A stretch of DNA of 64,000 nucleotides from Thereva unica (Eukaryota; Arthropoda; Insecta; Diptera; Therevidae), in NCBI GenBank assembly GCA_949987705.1, contig OX465283.1, positions 92,925,813 through 92,989,812 of the forward strand, given 5' to 3'. Positions 22,734 to 32,719 of this stretch are shown here, piece by piece (position 1 is the first letter of the stretch; every line of letters starts with the position of its first letter). Under the pieces are notes generated by a model, which was not told where the DNA came from, did no database searches, and saw nothing but the letters and a program-made list of their open reading frames with translations. The position numbers and the translations under genes are program-made.

Positions 22734-25700
22734 TAGCGAGCCTAAATATATTTCTGAGGAGTATTATAGCTACACCGAAGCAAAATATTCCGACTATTTA
22801 AGCGAATTAACGGAAGGTCTACGTAAGCTCAAATTCGAAGCCTCACTTGTTCACCCAATCCAGAATGAACCAACGTCAGTGGTTACGGTACATCAGGAAC
22901 CAGCTCTTCCGAGGATTTCTCTTCCAAAATTTGCTGGTAACTACGACATGTGGAGGTCATTTTGTGACATGTTCACTTCCTTAGTGCACAATAATAATAA
23001 ACTGTCTCCAGTACAAAAGCTATACCATCTTAAATCATGTTTAATAGGAGAAGCGGAACAAGTTTTACGACACACGCCAACTACGGATGCTGATTATTTA
23101 CCTGCATGGAATAAATTAAAGGGTCGTTTCGAAAACACGCGCATTCTAGTGAATCATCAGTTAAAAAGACTAGTGCAGCAACCAAAACTAATGACGGAAA
23201 CGGCGAGGGGTATTAAAACGTTAATAGACACATCTGAGGAGTGCTTACAACAACTTAATGGTCTCAAAGTAGACACGCAGTCCTGGGATGTATTATTAAT
23301 TTATCTTTTAGTGCAGAAACTACCTTTCCATACACTGAAGCTGTGGGAACAAGAGCAAGGTGCCAAAGATGATCTACCCAGGTTCAAGGAATTTAAGACA
23401 TTTATAACTACTCGTCTCAAAGTGCTCGAATCTATTTCAGATGCTATAGGTACTAAAACAACACAATCCAAGCCCAACGTTCAATCCAAAACAAGCACAT
23501 CAGTGTATCATGCTACAAAGGAAGGAAGATGTCCAGCCTGTAAAGGAAAGCATTTCGTTCTTAAATGTTATAAGTACAACAAGATGGCACCTGAAGACAA
23601 ACTAAGGGTCATTAACAAAGCACAGTTATGCATTAACTGTTTATCCAGCAGTCATAGTCAAGTCAATTGTACCAGCAAATACAACTGTTTCAAATGCAAA
23701 CAACGACACCATACGTCCCTTCATCAAGATAAGTCAAGCGAATCAACTACACCGTATCCTCCACACTTTAAGAATAACATTAATGTATCAACAGTGAAGG
23801 ACCAACAACAATGGAATTCCCACAACACAATCGAGCCAGAAACAGTTCAAGCCTTCGTAACAAGGCAAAACGTGCACGCGTTATTATCAACGGCATTGGT
23901 AGCCGTTAAAGGTGGATCAAGGCAAGCAACCACCTTAAGATGTCTCATCGATCCAGGATCGCAATCGTCCTTCTTAACAGAAGAAGCCTGCGCCAAAATA
24001 GGGGCACAATGCAACTCCACTTCAATGGTAATCACTGGTATAGGTCCTTACCCTGCAGCCAGTTCCAGTAAGGAGGCCGTCTTACAATTACTATCGAGGC
24101 AACTAACTGGACCAATAGTGGAGGAAACTTTTCTTATTTTAGAGACAATCACAGACCCCTTACCAAAACAACGAATTTCCAAGGAAAACATATACCGTAT
24201 AGACCGTCTCACATTAGCTGACCCGACCTATTGGAAACCAGGAAAAATCGACGCCTTACTCGGGGCAAACGTTTATGCCCAAATAGTGCAATCCGGACTC
24301 ATTAGGGGAACAAAAACATCTCCGGCGGTCATCAACACCATTTTTGGATGGATTATAGTAGGACCAACCTCCAACCCATTACATCGGAAAGCAATTTCGT
24401 TAGTGGCTACTACGGAAAACGATCTTAACCAGCAACTACAACAGTTTTTCGAAATCGAGGAATATCCTACGCATCCAGTGTTTAAGGAAGAAGAAGTCAA
24501 ATGCCAAACCATTTATGAAACGACACATGAACGACAGAGTAATGGGCAGTACCAAGTAAGATTGCCATTTCTAAACAATGAAACCTCTGACTTAGGCGAA
24601 TCGCGACCACAGGCATTGGCAAGATTTACAGCTCTTCAAAAACAATTCAGGAGGAACCCAACACTAGCCAAAGATTACGCTGCATGTCTTGATGAGTATC
24701 TCAAGCTCGACCATATGGAAGTGGTAGGTCCAGTTGCTGAAAACAAGCCACATTATTATATACCACACCATGCTGTTTTCAAGGAAAGCACTACCACGAA
24801 ATTGAGAGTAGTTTTTGATGCTTCAAGCAAGACAACCAACGGCAAGTCGGTAAACGATCATCTTTTGAAGGGTCCAATTTTACAGCCTAAACTGTTCGCT
24901 ACATTATTGAAGTGGCGTAAACATAAAATCGCGATGACGGCGGACATTGAAAAAATGTATCGCATGATTTTCATTCCTCCAGAGCAACGTTCGTTTCAAA
25001 GAATAATATGGACACATCCAACAACTGGTCAAGTGCAAGACTACGAGTTGAAAACTGTTACCTTCGGCACAACATCCGCACCTTACCTCGCGATACGAAC
25101 TCTACAACAATTAGCCAGCGATGAAAGTAGCAACTGGCCATTGGCATCAAGGGTAACAATGAAGGATTTCTATGTTGACGATCTGTTAACTGGAGCTGAT
25201 GATATATCCACGGCTAAACTTTTGCAGACCGAGTTAATCAATACGATGAAGTCGGGGGGGTTTAATTTACGAAAGTGGGCAAGTAATCACAAGGGTTTAT
25301 TAGAACACTTGCCACCTGAATATTGTGAGAATCGAGGTGCTTTAGACATTTGCGAAGAGGAGGCAATTAAAACGTTGGGGATTCGATGGTTGCCTAGTGA
25401 AGATTACTTCACTTTCCATTTTAAACCAAAGCCTGAACAAGACTTATACTCGTACACCAAACGTTCTATATTGTCAGAAATTGCTTCATTGTATGATCCT
25501 CTTGGATGGTTAGCACCAGTGATAGTTGTGGCGAAGATACTGATGCAAACAATGTGGATTACAGGTTGTGCATGGGATGATCCTGTGTCATTAACCGTCG
25601 TCCACAATTGGAAAAATTTCAAGGAAGATTTGAAAACGTTACCTCGGATCAAAATACCGAGATGGATTCGGTACACCAATACAGCGCAACTTCAACTCCA

Positions 25701-26835
25701 TGGCTTTTGCGACGCGTCTGCAAGGGCATATGCAGCGGTTCTGTATTTACGAGTAGTGCAGCAAGACGGTAGTATCTCATCGACATTATTAACTGCAAAA
25801 ACCAGAGTGGCCCCTAACAAACCTACAACTATTCCACGACTCGAACTCAATGGGGCAGTTATTCTTGCAAGACTAATCAAAACCACTGTCACTGATATGG
25901 AATTAGAAAATGTTCCTATTTATGCCTGGACGGACTCGACTATAGTATTACAATGGATCAAAGAACGTCCATCTCGATGGAAGACCTATGTAGCAAACAG
26001 GGTGGTGGAAATTCAGGACAGCCTTAAATATGAGACTTGGAAACACGTACCTACCACAGACAACCCCGCGGATCTGGCATCCAGAGGCACCACAGTAGAG
26101 GACCTTCTATCCAAAGATATATGGTGGCATGGTCCATCATGGTTAGCTATGCCCGTGGAGAATTGGCCTGATATCAAGCAAGGTGACACAACTACTAACT
26201 TGGAGGCTAAAGTTGTTCGTTCAGCAAACTTTGTATTGGAAACCCAAGAAGACATATTTACCCTTTACTCTTCATTTGGAAAAACAACCAGGATCATCGC
26301 ACTACTCCTTCGGTTCATAGGCAATTGCAGGAACACATCGAAAAAGCAAGTCGGGCTCATTTCTAATGAGGAAATACGCAACGCAGAGAGGATTATTTTC
26401 AAAGAAATACAACGAGCAAGTTTTCCCAAGGATTATGATAACTTACTTCGAAACAAACCTCTGTCACCAAGAAGCAAGTTATTGCAGCTAACCCCATTTC
26501 TTGACACCCAAGGAACAATGCGAGTAAAGGGTCGTTTATCGCATGCGTCAATAACGTACAACAAAAAACATCCAATTATCCTTCCAAAAACTCACCACAT
26601 AGTATCGCTTATCATCGACGAACTGCATCGGAACACTTTACATGGTGGGACATCGTTAGTGCTAGCAACAAGCAGGAGCAAATATTGGATTTTGGATGCA
26701 AGGCGAGCCATCACCACCAGACTTCATAAATGTATCACATGCTTTCGTTATCGAAAAGAAGTTTGTCAACAACGCATGGGAGACTTGCCAGAAGCTAGGG
26801 TCAATATGTCAAAACCATTCAGCAAGTGGGCATAG
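22699..26835 (+). CDS. gag-pol: BEL/Pao Gag-Pol: Gag, protease, RT, RNase H, integrase N-terminus
   Basis: Polyprotein of 1378 codons. In order: DUF1759-type Gag domain (LPKFAGNYDMWRSFCDMFTS, residues ~75-220); Cys/His knuckles (CPACKGKHFVLKC, CINCLSSSHSQVNC, CFKCKQRHHTSLH, ~275-345); A17-type protease with LIDPGSQSSF near residue 416, where Ser/Thr of the usual D-S-G is Pro; RT with TADIEKMYRMI and catalytic FYVDDLLTG near residue 825; RNase H with GFCDASARAYAAVLYL near 1005 and YAWTDSTIVLQW; and the integrase zinc region HRNTLHGG...CITCFRYRK near the end. A one-base deletion at ~26825 puts the integrase core in another frame. It is otherwise open, so decay is slight. Confidence 0.95.
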   Translation: MRNEQRESSTDDSEPKYISEEYYSYTEAKYSDYLSELTEGLRKLKFEASLVHPIQNEPTSVVTVHQEPALPRISLPKFAGNYDMWRSFCDMFTSLVHNNNKLSPVQKLYHLKSCLIGEAEQVLRHTPTTDADYLPAWNKLKGRFENTRILVNHQLKRLVQQPKLMTETARGIKTLIDTSEECLQQLNGLKVDTQSWDVLLIYLLVQKLPFHTLKLWEQEQGAKDDLPRFKEFKTFITTRLKVLESISDAIGTKTTQSKPNVQSKTSTSVYHATKEGRCPACKGKHFVLKCYKYNKMAPEDKLRVINKAQLCINCLSSSHSQVNCTSKYNCFKCKQRHHTSLHQDKSSESTTPYPPHFKNNINVSTVKDQQQWNSHNTIEPETVQAFVTRQNVHALLSTALVAVKGGSRQATTLRCLIDPGSQSSFLTEEACAKIGAQCNSTSMVITGIGPYPAASSSKEAVLQLLSRQLTGPIVEETFLILETITDPLPKQRISKENIYRIDRLTLADPTYWKPGKIDALLGANVYAQIVQSGLIRGTKTSPAVINTIFGWIIVGPTSNPLHRKAISLVATTENDLNQQLQQFFEIEEYPTHPVFKEEEVKCQTIYETTHERQSNGQYQVRLPFLNNETSDLGESRPQALARFTALQKQFRRNPTLAKDYAACLDEYLKLDHMEVVGPVAENKPHYYIPHHAVFKESTTTKLRVVFDASSKTTNGKSVNDHLLKGPILQPKLFATLLKWRKHKIAMTADIEKMYRMIFIPPEQRSFQRIIWTHPTTGQVQDYELKTVTFGTTSAPYLAIRTLQQLASDESSNWPLASRVTMKDFYVDDLLTGADDISTAKLLQTELINTMKSGGFNLRKWASNHKGLLEHLPPEYCENRGALDICEEEAIKTLGIRWLPSEDYFTFHFKPKPEQDLYSYTKRSILSEIASLYDPLGWLAPVIVVAKILMQTMWITGCAWDDPVSLTVVHNWKNFKEDLKTLPRIKIPRWIRYTNTAQLQLHGFCDASARAYAAVLYLRVVQQDGSISSTLLTAKTRVAPNKPTTIPRLELNGAVILARLIKTTVTDMELENVPIYAWTDSTIVLQWIKERPSRWKTYVANRVVEIQDSLKYETWKHVPTTDNPADLASRGTTVEDLLSKDIWWHGPSWLAMPVENWPDIKQGDTTTNLEAKVVRSANFVLETQEDIFTLYSSFGKTTRIIALLLRFIGNCRNTSKKQVGLISNEEIRNAERIIFKEIQRASFPKDYDNLLRNKPLSPRSKLLQLTPFLDTQGTMRVKGRLSHASITYNKKHPIILPKTHHIVSLIIDELHRNTLHGGTSLVLATSRSKYWILDARRAITTRLHKCITCFRYRKEVCQQRMGDLPEARVNMSKPFSKWA

Positions 26836-27731
26836 ATTATGCAGGACCAGTGGTAGTAAAGGCATCCCCGTGCAGAAAGGCGAAGTTATTAAAGGCTTAT
26901 CTATGTATATTTGTTTGTATGGCAACGAAGGCCATACATATCGAACTAGTCTCAGCTCTAACAACAGATGCCTTCATCGCTGCTTTACGAAGGTTTATCT
27001 CCAGAAGAGGTCTATGCACGGATATCTACTCCGACTGTGGCAGCAATTTTATAGGAGCCAAATCAACATTGGATAGGGAATTGAAGGACGTCATAGCACA
27101 TGCGACACAGGAAGCTAGGCAATATTTTACTCAGCAGGCTATCAATTGGCACTTCAACCCACCAGCAGCACCACATTTTGGAGGAATCTGGGAGGCAGCT
27201 GTTCGATCGGTGAAACACCACTTGCGTAGAAGCCTAGGAAACATGACATTGACCTTTGAAGACTATGCGACGTTATTAACTCAAATAGAAGCTATTCTAA
27301 ATTCACGTCCATTATGTTACGTCAGTACAGATCCAAGCAGTCCTAAGATACTTACTCCAGGACATTTTCTCATTGGACAAGCATTAAACACTCTACCAGA
27401 GCCGGATTACGCCAAGGAAGCAACCTTAACCCAAAAATGGAAACAAGTTCAACAAAAGGTACACCAGTTTTGGAAACAGTGGTCACGAGATTATCTACAT
27501 CATCTGCAAACCCGAACCAAATGGCAGCATGAACGAAAAAACCTTAAAATTGGGGATGTAGTACTTGTAACGAATGAAAATACTCCACCAGCAAAATGGC
27601 CCTTGGGCGTTGTAGACGAAATATATCCAGGGTCAGATGGTTTAATCCGAGTGGCACAAATCAGAACACAAACCAATACCTTAAAACGACCAATAGCCAA
27701 ATTAGCCCGTTTACCATTAGAAGTAACGTAG
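26826..27731 (+). CDS. BEL/Pao integrase catalytic core and C-terminus
   Basis: DDE integrase that would join the cDNA to host DNA. GIDYAGP with the first catalytic Asp opens the frame. DCGSNFIGA (~residue 76) holds the second Asp, and the Glu lies in GGIWEAAVRSVKHHLRRSLG. A DUF5641-type tail follows (IGDVVLVTNENTPPAKWPLG, DGLIRVAQIRTQ) with the usual Pao ending. It overlaps the upstream ORF by ten bases. The overlap comes from the single-base frameshift at ~26825 rather than a natural start. Ends at TAG 27729-27731. Confidence 0.94.
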   Translation: MGIDYAGPVVVKASPCRKAKLLKAYLCIFVCMATKAIHIELVSALTTDAFIAALRRFISRRGLCTDIYSDCGSNFIGAKSTLDRELKDVIAHATQEARQYFTQQAINWHFNPPAAPHFGGIWEAAVRSVKHHLRRSLGNMTLTFEDYATLLTQIEAILNSRPLCYVSTDPSSPKILTPGHFLIGQALNTLPEPDYAKEATLTQKWKQVQQKVHQFWKQWSRDYLHHLQTRTKWQHERKNLKIGDVVLVTNENTPPAKWPLGVVDEIYPGSDGLIRVAQIRTQTNTLKRPIAKLARLPLEVT

Positions 27732-27833
27732 TTTCAAATCCGTACTAATCAACTGTCGCGTGTTGTTAATGTTTCAATGTTGTGATTGTCCTACAAAGAT
27801 AATTAAACAAGGTAGTTCACAAGATCTTTTCAG

Positions 27834-28020
27834 ATGGACTACGACGAAGACGTACTTATACTACAAGAAAAAAATTTTTTTTCTATGGATGACGAGCCTG
27901 ATCCGGATTTTTACGCAGACCCAGTTCCTCGTGGTAATCACAGTACACCTAAGAATATGCATATGGCTATATCATCACCACTACAGAGCACAGTTGCCCG
28001 GACAACTAGAGATCAACGTA
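27834..28020 (+). pseudogene. BEL third ORF, 5' part, interrupted by the Polinton
   Basis: Acidic N-terminus MDYDEDVLILQEKNFFSMDD with no recognised domain. The frame reaches the Polinton junction at 28020 and, allowing for the 6-bp TSD, stays open on the far side until TGA at 44431-44433. It follows pol by ~100 bp. Some BEL elements carry an extra 3' ORF, but I see no signal peptide or membrane anchor that would make it an env. Function unknown. Confidence 0.5.
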
Positions 28021-28398
28021 AGTAGGTATGGGGACGGTTGAGCCTGGGAACCAGGTCAAGGTCACCGCCCATCGAATCTGGGTCAAGGCCATCAATCAAT
28101 CACCTGTTGGTGGCCATGGATCTAGGTCACGGGGTTTACGACCGTGGGACTGGTTTGCTTGGGCGGGACCTGGGTCAGGGTCGGTCGGTGGCTTGGGACT
28201 CGGTGGGGACGGGCGGGCTCGGCTAGGGACTCGGTGGGGACGGGCTCGGCTAGGGACTCGGTGGGGACGGGCTCGGCTAGGGACTCGGTGGGGACGGGCT
28301 CGGCTAGGGACTCGGTGGGGACGGGCTGGGCTGGGGACTCGGTGGGGACGGGCTGGGCTGGGGACTCGGCTGGGGACCCGGTGGGGGCTGGTAGGTAC
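28021..28398 (+). repeat. Polinton left TIR with GC-rich minisatellite
   Basis: About 180 bp of unique TIR, then six ~27-bp units (ACGGGCTCGGCTAGGGACTC plus GGTGGGG). Matches 43960-44296 inverted, where only five units are present. Very G-rich compared with the AT-rich surroundings. Long ORFs across it are periodicity artefacts. Confidence 0.93.
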
Positions 28399-28608
28399 TT
28401 GTTTATGCTGTGGCGGAAGCTATCGCCAGAGCCGCGACGGAACCTGTTATTGATCGATTTTGTAAGTGCCCTGGCCTCTGCAGAGCACCGTTCATACACT
28501 CTGTACGTACAATAAGTATATACCCTCCCTGTCAATTATTGTATATTTTTTTTGTTACTCTCTCTTACCCTGTATTAAATTAATAAATAAAGTCATTCAA
28601 TCACCCAT
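28399..28608. other. Polinton subterminal non-coding DNA
   Basis: No ORF with support. A polyadenylation-like AATAAATAAAG lies near 28580. Confidence 0.4.
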
Positions 28609-28684
28609 CGCTTGGGAATCGAACTAGCGCCACGCAAATCGCGAACAGAAAAACCAACGCCTTAGCCAACTTGACCAAGACGAC
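28609..28684 (-). tRNA. tRNA-Ser-like sequence (pseudogene or SINE head)
   Basis: The minus strand reads GTCGTCTTGGTCAAGTTGGC, then TAAGGCGTTGG and a B box AGTTCGATTCCC, matching a class-II (Ser-type) tRNA layout. The acceptor ends do not pair fully, so it is probably a tRNA-derived repeat rather than a functional tRNA. Confidence 0.45.
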
Positions 28685-28755
28685 AGTTGAATGGAGTTGG
28701 ATTATTTCTGTACATATGCAGTTGTGAAATTCTATTTTTAGATCTTGCGGCTCAG

Positions 28756-29735
28756 TGAGCCGATGAAAATAACGTGCACATGTGCAGCTGCAAGAGCCTA
28801 AGAAAATGAAAAAGAAAGACCATTTCCATTAGCAATATGTATTTAAAAACACATTTTTCAGCCCACGATAATTTGTTGTCAACAGTCAAGTTGACATGCT
28901 ATTTTTAAATTTTCGTTGAAATAATAATAGTTTGAAAAATAAAAAAATATCAAAAATAAAAACACTTTTTTTACAATTTTTTATTTTATTTTTTTCTTTC
29001 ATTTACAATAATAATCTGAAAAATAAAACATCAAAATAAATAAAACAAATTTTATACTTTTACATATTTATAAAAATATATTTTCTTCTACTATTTTTGA
29101 AAATGAGATCAAAGGTATTACCCTTTTCTCCCAAATTCACTACACCATATTTTTTATTTTTAATAAATTTATTCCTCTATCAGAGAGGTTGCTATGAGCC
29201 GATGAAAATAACGTGCACATGTGCAGCTGCAAGAGCCTAAGAAAATGAAAAAGAAAGACCATTTCCATTAGCAATATGCATTTAAAAACACATTTTTCAG
29301 CCCACGATAATTAATTGGCATAAGTACCATATACCAAAATTTGTTGTCAACAGTCAAGTTGACATGCTATTTTTAAATTTTCGCTGAAATAATAATAGTT
29401 TGAAAAATAAAAAAATATCAAAAATAAACACACATTTTTTTTTACAATTTTTTATTTTATTTTTTCTTTTATTTATAAAATTTGTTTTATTTAGTTTGAT
29501 GTTTTATTTTTTATTTTTCAGCTTATTTATTTATAAGCTGAAAAATAAAAAATAAAACATCAAACTAAATAAAACAAATTTTATACTTTTACATATGTAT
29601 TTATAAAAATATATTTTCTTCTACTACTATTTTTTTGAAAATGAGATCAAAGGTATTACCCTTTTCTCCCAAATTCACTACACCATATTTTTTATTTTTT
29701 AATAAATTTATTCCTCTATCAGAGAGGTTGTTATA
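28756..29735. repeat. ~440-bp tandem duplication at the Polinton left side
   Basis: Sequence starting GAGCCGATGAAAATAACGTG at 28757 recurs at 29196. The first copy also includes the fragment AATGAGATCAAAGGTATTAC (29101), which is the 3' end of the 29601-30071 gene. The second copy has a small extra hairpin around 29480-29575 built from a GTTTTATTT-rich arm and its complement. Confidence 0.85.
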
Positions 29736-30071
29736 CCTAACCGGAAGGTATATGTTTCCTTCATTCAGCTCCGCCACCACCTTCATCCCGAACGGCGTTT
29801 CTATTCGCCGAACATCATGTACCCGGTAAAGATGATCCACTTTCATGTCTTTTAAAGACATACTTTTTTTGTATCTGCATCTGTTGATCTCCTCCAAAAT
29901 CTTCTCCTCTTCATCACCATCATCGTCATCCACCGCGATGGGGAGTATGCTGCTGTGGTTTATTCTTTTGTAGCTGCTGCTGGTTTCACCCATCCTTCCT
30001 TCTCCATCTAAAATTCGTCTTTTTACACCTTTGCTGCTTGACTGCTTCCTTTCGATTTCGAAGTTATCCAT
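29601..30071 (-). CDS. Polinton small ORF, possible OB-fold ssDNA-binding protein
   Basis: 156 codons. The first ~75 residues are charged and probably disordered, with an acidic run (DDDDGDEEEK). The second half has a compact pattern, LKDMKVDHLYRVHDVRRIET-PFGMKVVAELNEGNIYLPVRY, ending in hydrophobic strands. This alternation is reminiscent of small OB-fold nucleic-acid binding proteins encoded by many large DNA transposons. It is transcribed away from the polymerase gene, with the start ATG at 30071 preceded by an A-rich leader. OB-fold assignment is inference from pattern only. The 3' end is partly duplicated at 29101. Confidence 0.6.
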   Translation of the reverse strand: MDNFEIERKQSSSKGVKRRILDGEGRMGETSSSYKRINHSSILPIAVDDDDGDEEEKILEEINRCRYKKSMSLKDMKVDHLYRVHDVRRIETPFGMKVVAELNEGNIYLPVRYNNLSDRGINLLKNKKYGVVNLGEKGNTFDLIFKKIVVEENIFL

Positions 30072-30172
30072 GATCTAAGGAGAAAAAAAAATTAAATAAA
30101 TAATTTAAATTAGGCAGTCACTACCAAATTCTTACCTCTTTATTACAAGCTCGAACTGTCTCTACTGTTGCT

Positions 30173-30316
30173 CTCTGCTGCTGCTGATGCAACTCCCTCC
30201 TTACACTTATGCCTTATTGTCTCTGCTGCTGCTGATGCAACTCCCTCCTTACACTTATGCCTTATTGTCTCTGCTGCTGCTGATGCAACTCCCTCCTTAC
30301 ACTTATGCCTTATTGT
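30173..30316. repeat. Three perfect 48-bp repeats
   Basis: Unit beginning CTCTGCTGCTGCTGATGCAA and ending TTATGCCTTATTGT, at 30173, 30221 and 30269. It lies just upstream of the truncated polymerase gene, where the missing 5' half would be. Confidence 0.95.
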
Positions 30317-30420
30317 CGGTCAGAACTAATCTGGCAAAATTCGCCTCTGATTTCAGTTCGGCTAAGAAGCCTCTTACTGTGTTCTGCTTAATTTGATTTC
30401 TGATTCCCAATCTCGAGTGC

Positions 30421-32010
30421 ATGGATGATGATGACCAAAGCGATACTCTAAATCACCGATATGAAGTAGCAGCCGCAAAGACACAGCGTTTACGTTCCTA
30501 TGGATACGAGGTCATTGAGATGTGGGAGTGTGATTTTCATAAGCTAATGAATACGAACAAAGACATTTACGGTTTAAGAAACCATCCGTTACTAGCAAAT
30601 TCACCTTTGAATCCTAGAGATGCTTTTTATGGAGGTCGGACAGGTAATGCTTATACACATTACGAATGCAAGCCAGGTGAAAAAATAAAATACATAGATG
30701 TATGCTCATTGTATCCATGGGTTTGCAAGTATGGGAAATTTCCAATTGGTCATCCTGAATTATTTGTCGGAACAGATGCATGCTCCAAAGTTGATTTAAA
30801 TAAAATAGAGGGACTAATTAAATGTAAGATTTTACCACCTGAAGAATTGTATCATCCCGTTTTACCGATTAAACAGAATAATAAATTAATGTTCCCATTG
30901 TGCTATAGATGTAGTGAAGAGAAAAACCAGCACCCAGAATGCTCACATATAGATGAGGAGAGAGCTCTAAAAGGAACCTGGGTAATTGACGAGGTAAAAA
31001 TGGCCCTAAGCAGAGGATACAAAATGCTGAATATATACGAAATATGGAGCTATGAAACTGAGATGTACGACAAATCAACCCTCTCAGGTGGCATATTCAC
31101 TTCAATGATGAACAAATTTATTAAAATGAAACAGCAAGCATCAGGATGGCCCAGCAAATGCACTTCGAATGAAGCGGAAAAGAGGAAATACTTAGAGGAA
31201 TTTCTACAAAATGAAGGTGTACAACTAGAGTATTCAGAAGTTGACAAGAATCCTGGACTAAGATCGCTAGCTAAGCTAATTTTAAACTCCTTTTGGGGAA
31301 AGTTTGGACAGCGAGAAAACCAACCGAAGACCAGTATAATTAACAGCTCGGGAGAGTTGTATCAGCTGATAATCAATCCGGCAGTAGAAGTACAACATCT
31401 TTTCCCAATCAATGAAGAAACGCTTATTGTGAGCTGGAGTTACAGAGAAGAAGCTGCAGAATCTCTGGGAACCGTTAACGTATCAATAGCGTCTTACACC
31501 ACTACCCAGGCACGACTTAAGCTGTTTGGCTATTTGGAGCAGTTAGGAGAACGAGTTTTATATTATGACACGGATTCCGTCATATATATTAGCAGAGAGG
31601 GAGAATACGACCCACCAACAGGAGAATTCATTGGAGATATGACCGATGAATTAGAAAGCTACGGGCCTGGAAGTTATATCAAGATTTTTGCAAGTGGAGG
31701 CCCTAAAAATAATGCATACGCAGTTTATTGTACAAAAGATGGATCCATCAAGTTGCAGAGTAAAGTAAAGGGAATCTGTTTGAATTATGAAGCCTCGCAA
31801 CATGTAAATTTTGATTCAATTAAAAATATGGTATTAAATAACAACAGGGAAGACCATATCCCCATTCTATCCAAAAATATTCGACGCACAAAAGATCACG
31901 AGGTAGTAACAGTTCCAGAAATAAAAAAATATAAAGTGACTTCAAATAAACGAAGATTTCTGGAAGATCACAGCTCACTACCATATGGGTTTAAAAGACA
32001 GAAAAGATGA
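30421..32010 (+). CDS. Polinton DNA polymerase B, N-terminally truncated
   Basis: Protein-primed family-B polymerase that would replicate the element. The 529 codons hold the polymerase half only. YxGG-type motif AFYGGRTG (residues 69-75), motif A YIDVCSLYP (91-99) with the metal-binding Asp and SLYP, motif B KLILNSFWGKFG (285-296), and motif C YYDTDSVIY (381-389) with both catalytic Asp are all intact. The 3'-5' exonuclease half expected upstream is absent. An in-frame TGA at 30394 precedes the first ATG, and a 48-bp repeat array lies where it should be. Full-length relatives are roughly twice as long. Probably unable to work alone. Confidence 0.93.
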   Translation: MDDDDQSDTLNHRYEVAAAKTQRLRSYGYEVIEMWECDFHKLMNTNKDIYGLRNHPLLANSPLNPRDAFYGGRTGNAYTHYECKPGEKIKYIDVCSLYPWVCKYGKFPIGHPELFVGTDACSKVDLNKIEGLIKCKILPPEELYHPVLPIKQNNKLMFPLCYRCSEEKNQHPECSHIDEERALKGTWVIDEVKMALSRGYKMLNIYEIWSYETEMYDKSTLSGGIFTSMMNKFIKMKQQASGWPSKCTSNEAEKRKYLEEFLQNEGVQLEYSEVDKNPGLRSLAKLILNSFWGKFGQRENQPKTSIINSSGELYQLIINPAVEVQHLFPINEETLIVSWSYREEAAESLGTVNVSIASYTTTQARLKLFGYLEQLGERVLYYDTDSVIYISREGEYDPPTGEFIGDMTDELESYGPGSYIKIFASGGPKNNAYAVYCTKDGSIKLQSKVKGICLNYEASQHVNFDSIKNMVLNNNREDHIPILSKNIRRTKDHEVVTVPEIKKYKVTSNKRRFLEDHSSLPYGFKRQKR

Positions 32011-32205
32011 GAAAATGTGTTTGTTAAGTTTCGTGGACTAGGCCTATAGGGGATACCACATTTAAAAAAAACGCACCAAAAACTCTACCTCATGGGTGGT
32101 GCGGAAACGAGTTCACATATTTGTTATATGTCAAGGAATTATATATAAGAGCTTAAAATAAGTATTTAACAATCATTCTGAGTTTTCATTTGAATACTAA
32201 AAGTC

Positions 32206-32682
32206 ATGAATCCGAAAGCAGTTATTATAGATGCTCAGTTTGTCAGTGGAAATAATTATCAGTTGTTTGCTAAGGAGTTGGTAGTTTTACGTCATGGATC
32301 ACTTGTACCAGAGTTGTATTTTTTTAAGTCCCCATATCCCTACAATGAATTATCACCAAGAGCTCGTTGGCAAGATGATTTCAACTTTAACAAAATAAAT
32401 GGATTAAGATGGAATGGAGGAAATATTGATTACAACGAATTGCCCCACATACTGGCAAATTATTCAAATTTAACTATTTATGTGAAAGGACCTGAAAGGA
32501 GGAAATTTATCCAAAAATACCTTCCAGAATCTAAAATAATTCTACTTGAAATTCCAAAGCTACGCAACTTGCAAGCTTTTGAGTCGTTCTGTATGATTCA
32601 CGGAAAATTACCTACTATGCGCTGTGCTGTACAAAACTGTGTTAATATATATTTGTATATGTTAGTGAATAAAAGGTTTTAA
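32206..32682 (+). CDS. Polinton conserved ORF of unknown function (paralogue of 33944-34306)
   Basis: 158 codons, same direction as the polymerase. It begins MNPKAVIIDAQFVSGNNYQL with a predicted strand and acidic residue, then KELVVLRHGS. It ends with a segment IYVKGPERRKFIQKYLP followed by IILLEIP. The phrase [FI]-V-[KR]-G-x5-F-I-x2-Y also appears in the neighbouring ORF at 33944-34306, with similar upstream layout, so the two are likely related. An AATAAAA signal follows the stop. I do not assign a function. A nuclease-like fold is possible but unsupported. Confidence 0.6.
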   Translation: MNPKAVIIDAQFVSGNNYQLFAKELVVLRHGSLVPELYFFKSPYPYNELSPRARWQDDFNFNKINGLRWNGGNIDYNELPHILANYSNLTIYVKGPERRKFIQKYLPESKIILLEIPKLRNLQAFESFCMIHGKLPTMRCAVQNCVNIYLYMLVNKRF

Positions 32683-32719
32683 AATAAAAAAAATATTTTT
32701 AGTTTTATTTATTTATTTA

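Noticed and set aside
22509..27731. Deliberate programmed frameshifts in BEL gag-pol
   Set aside because: The shifts at ~22700 and ~26825 lie inside conserved domains where BEL elements normally have one continuous ORF, so they are better read as mutations.
28038..28515. Long open frames with (G-T-R-W-G-R-A)n-like repeats in several phases on both strands
   Set aside because: They are produced by the ~27-bp GC-rich minisatellite in the Polinton TIR, whose length is a multiple of three. The same appears at 43884-44279. No coding evidence.
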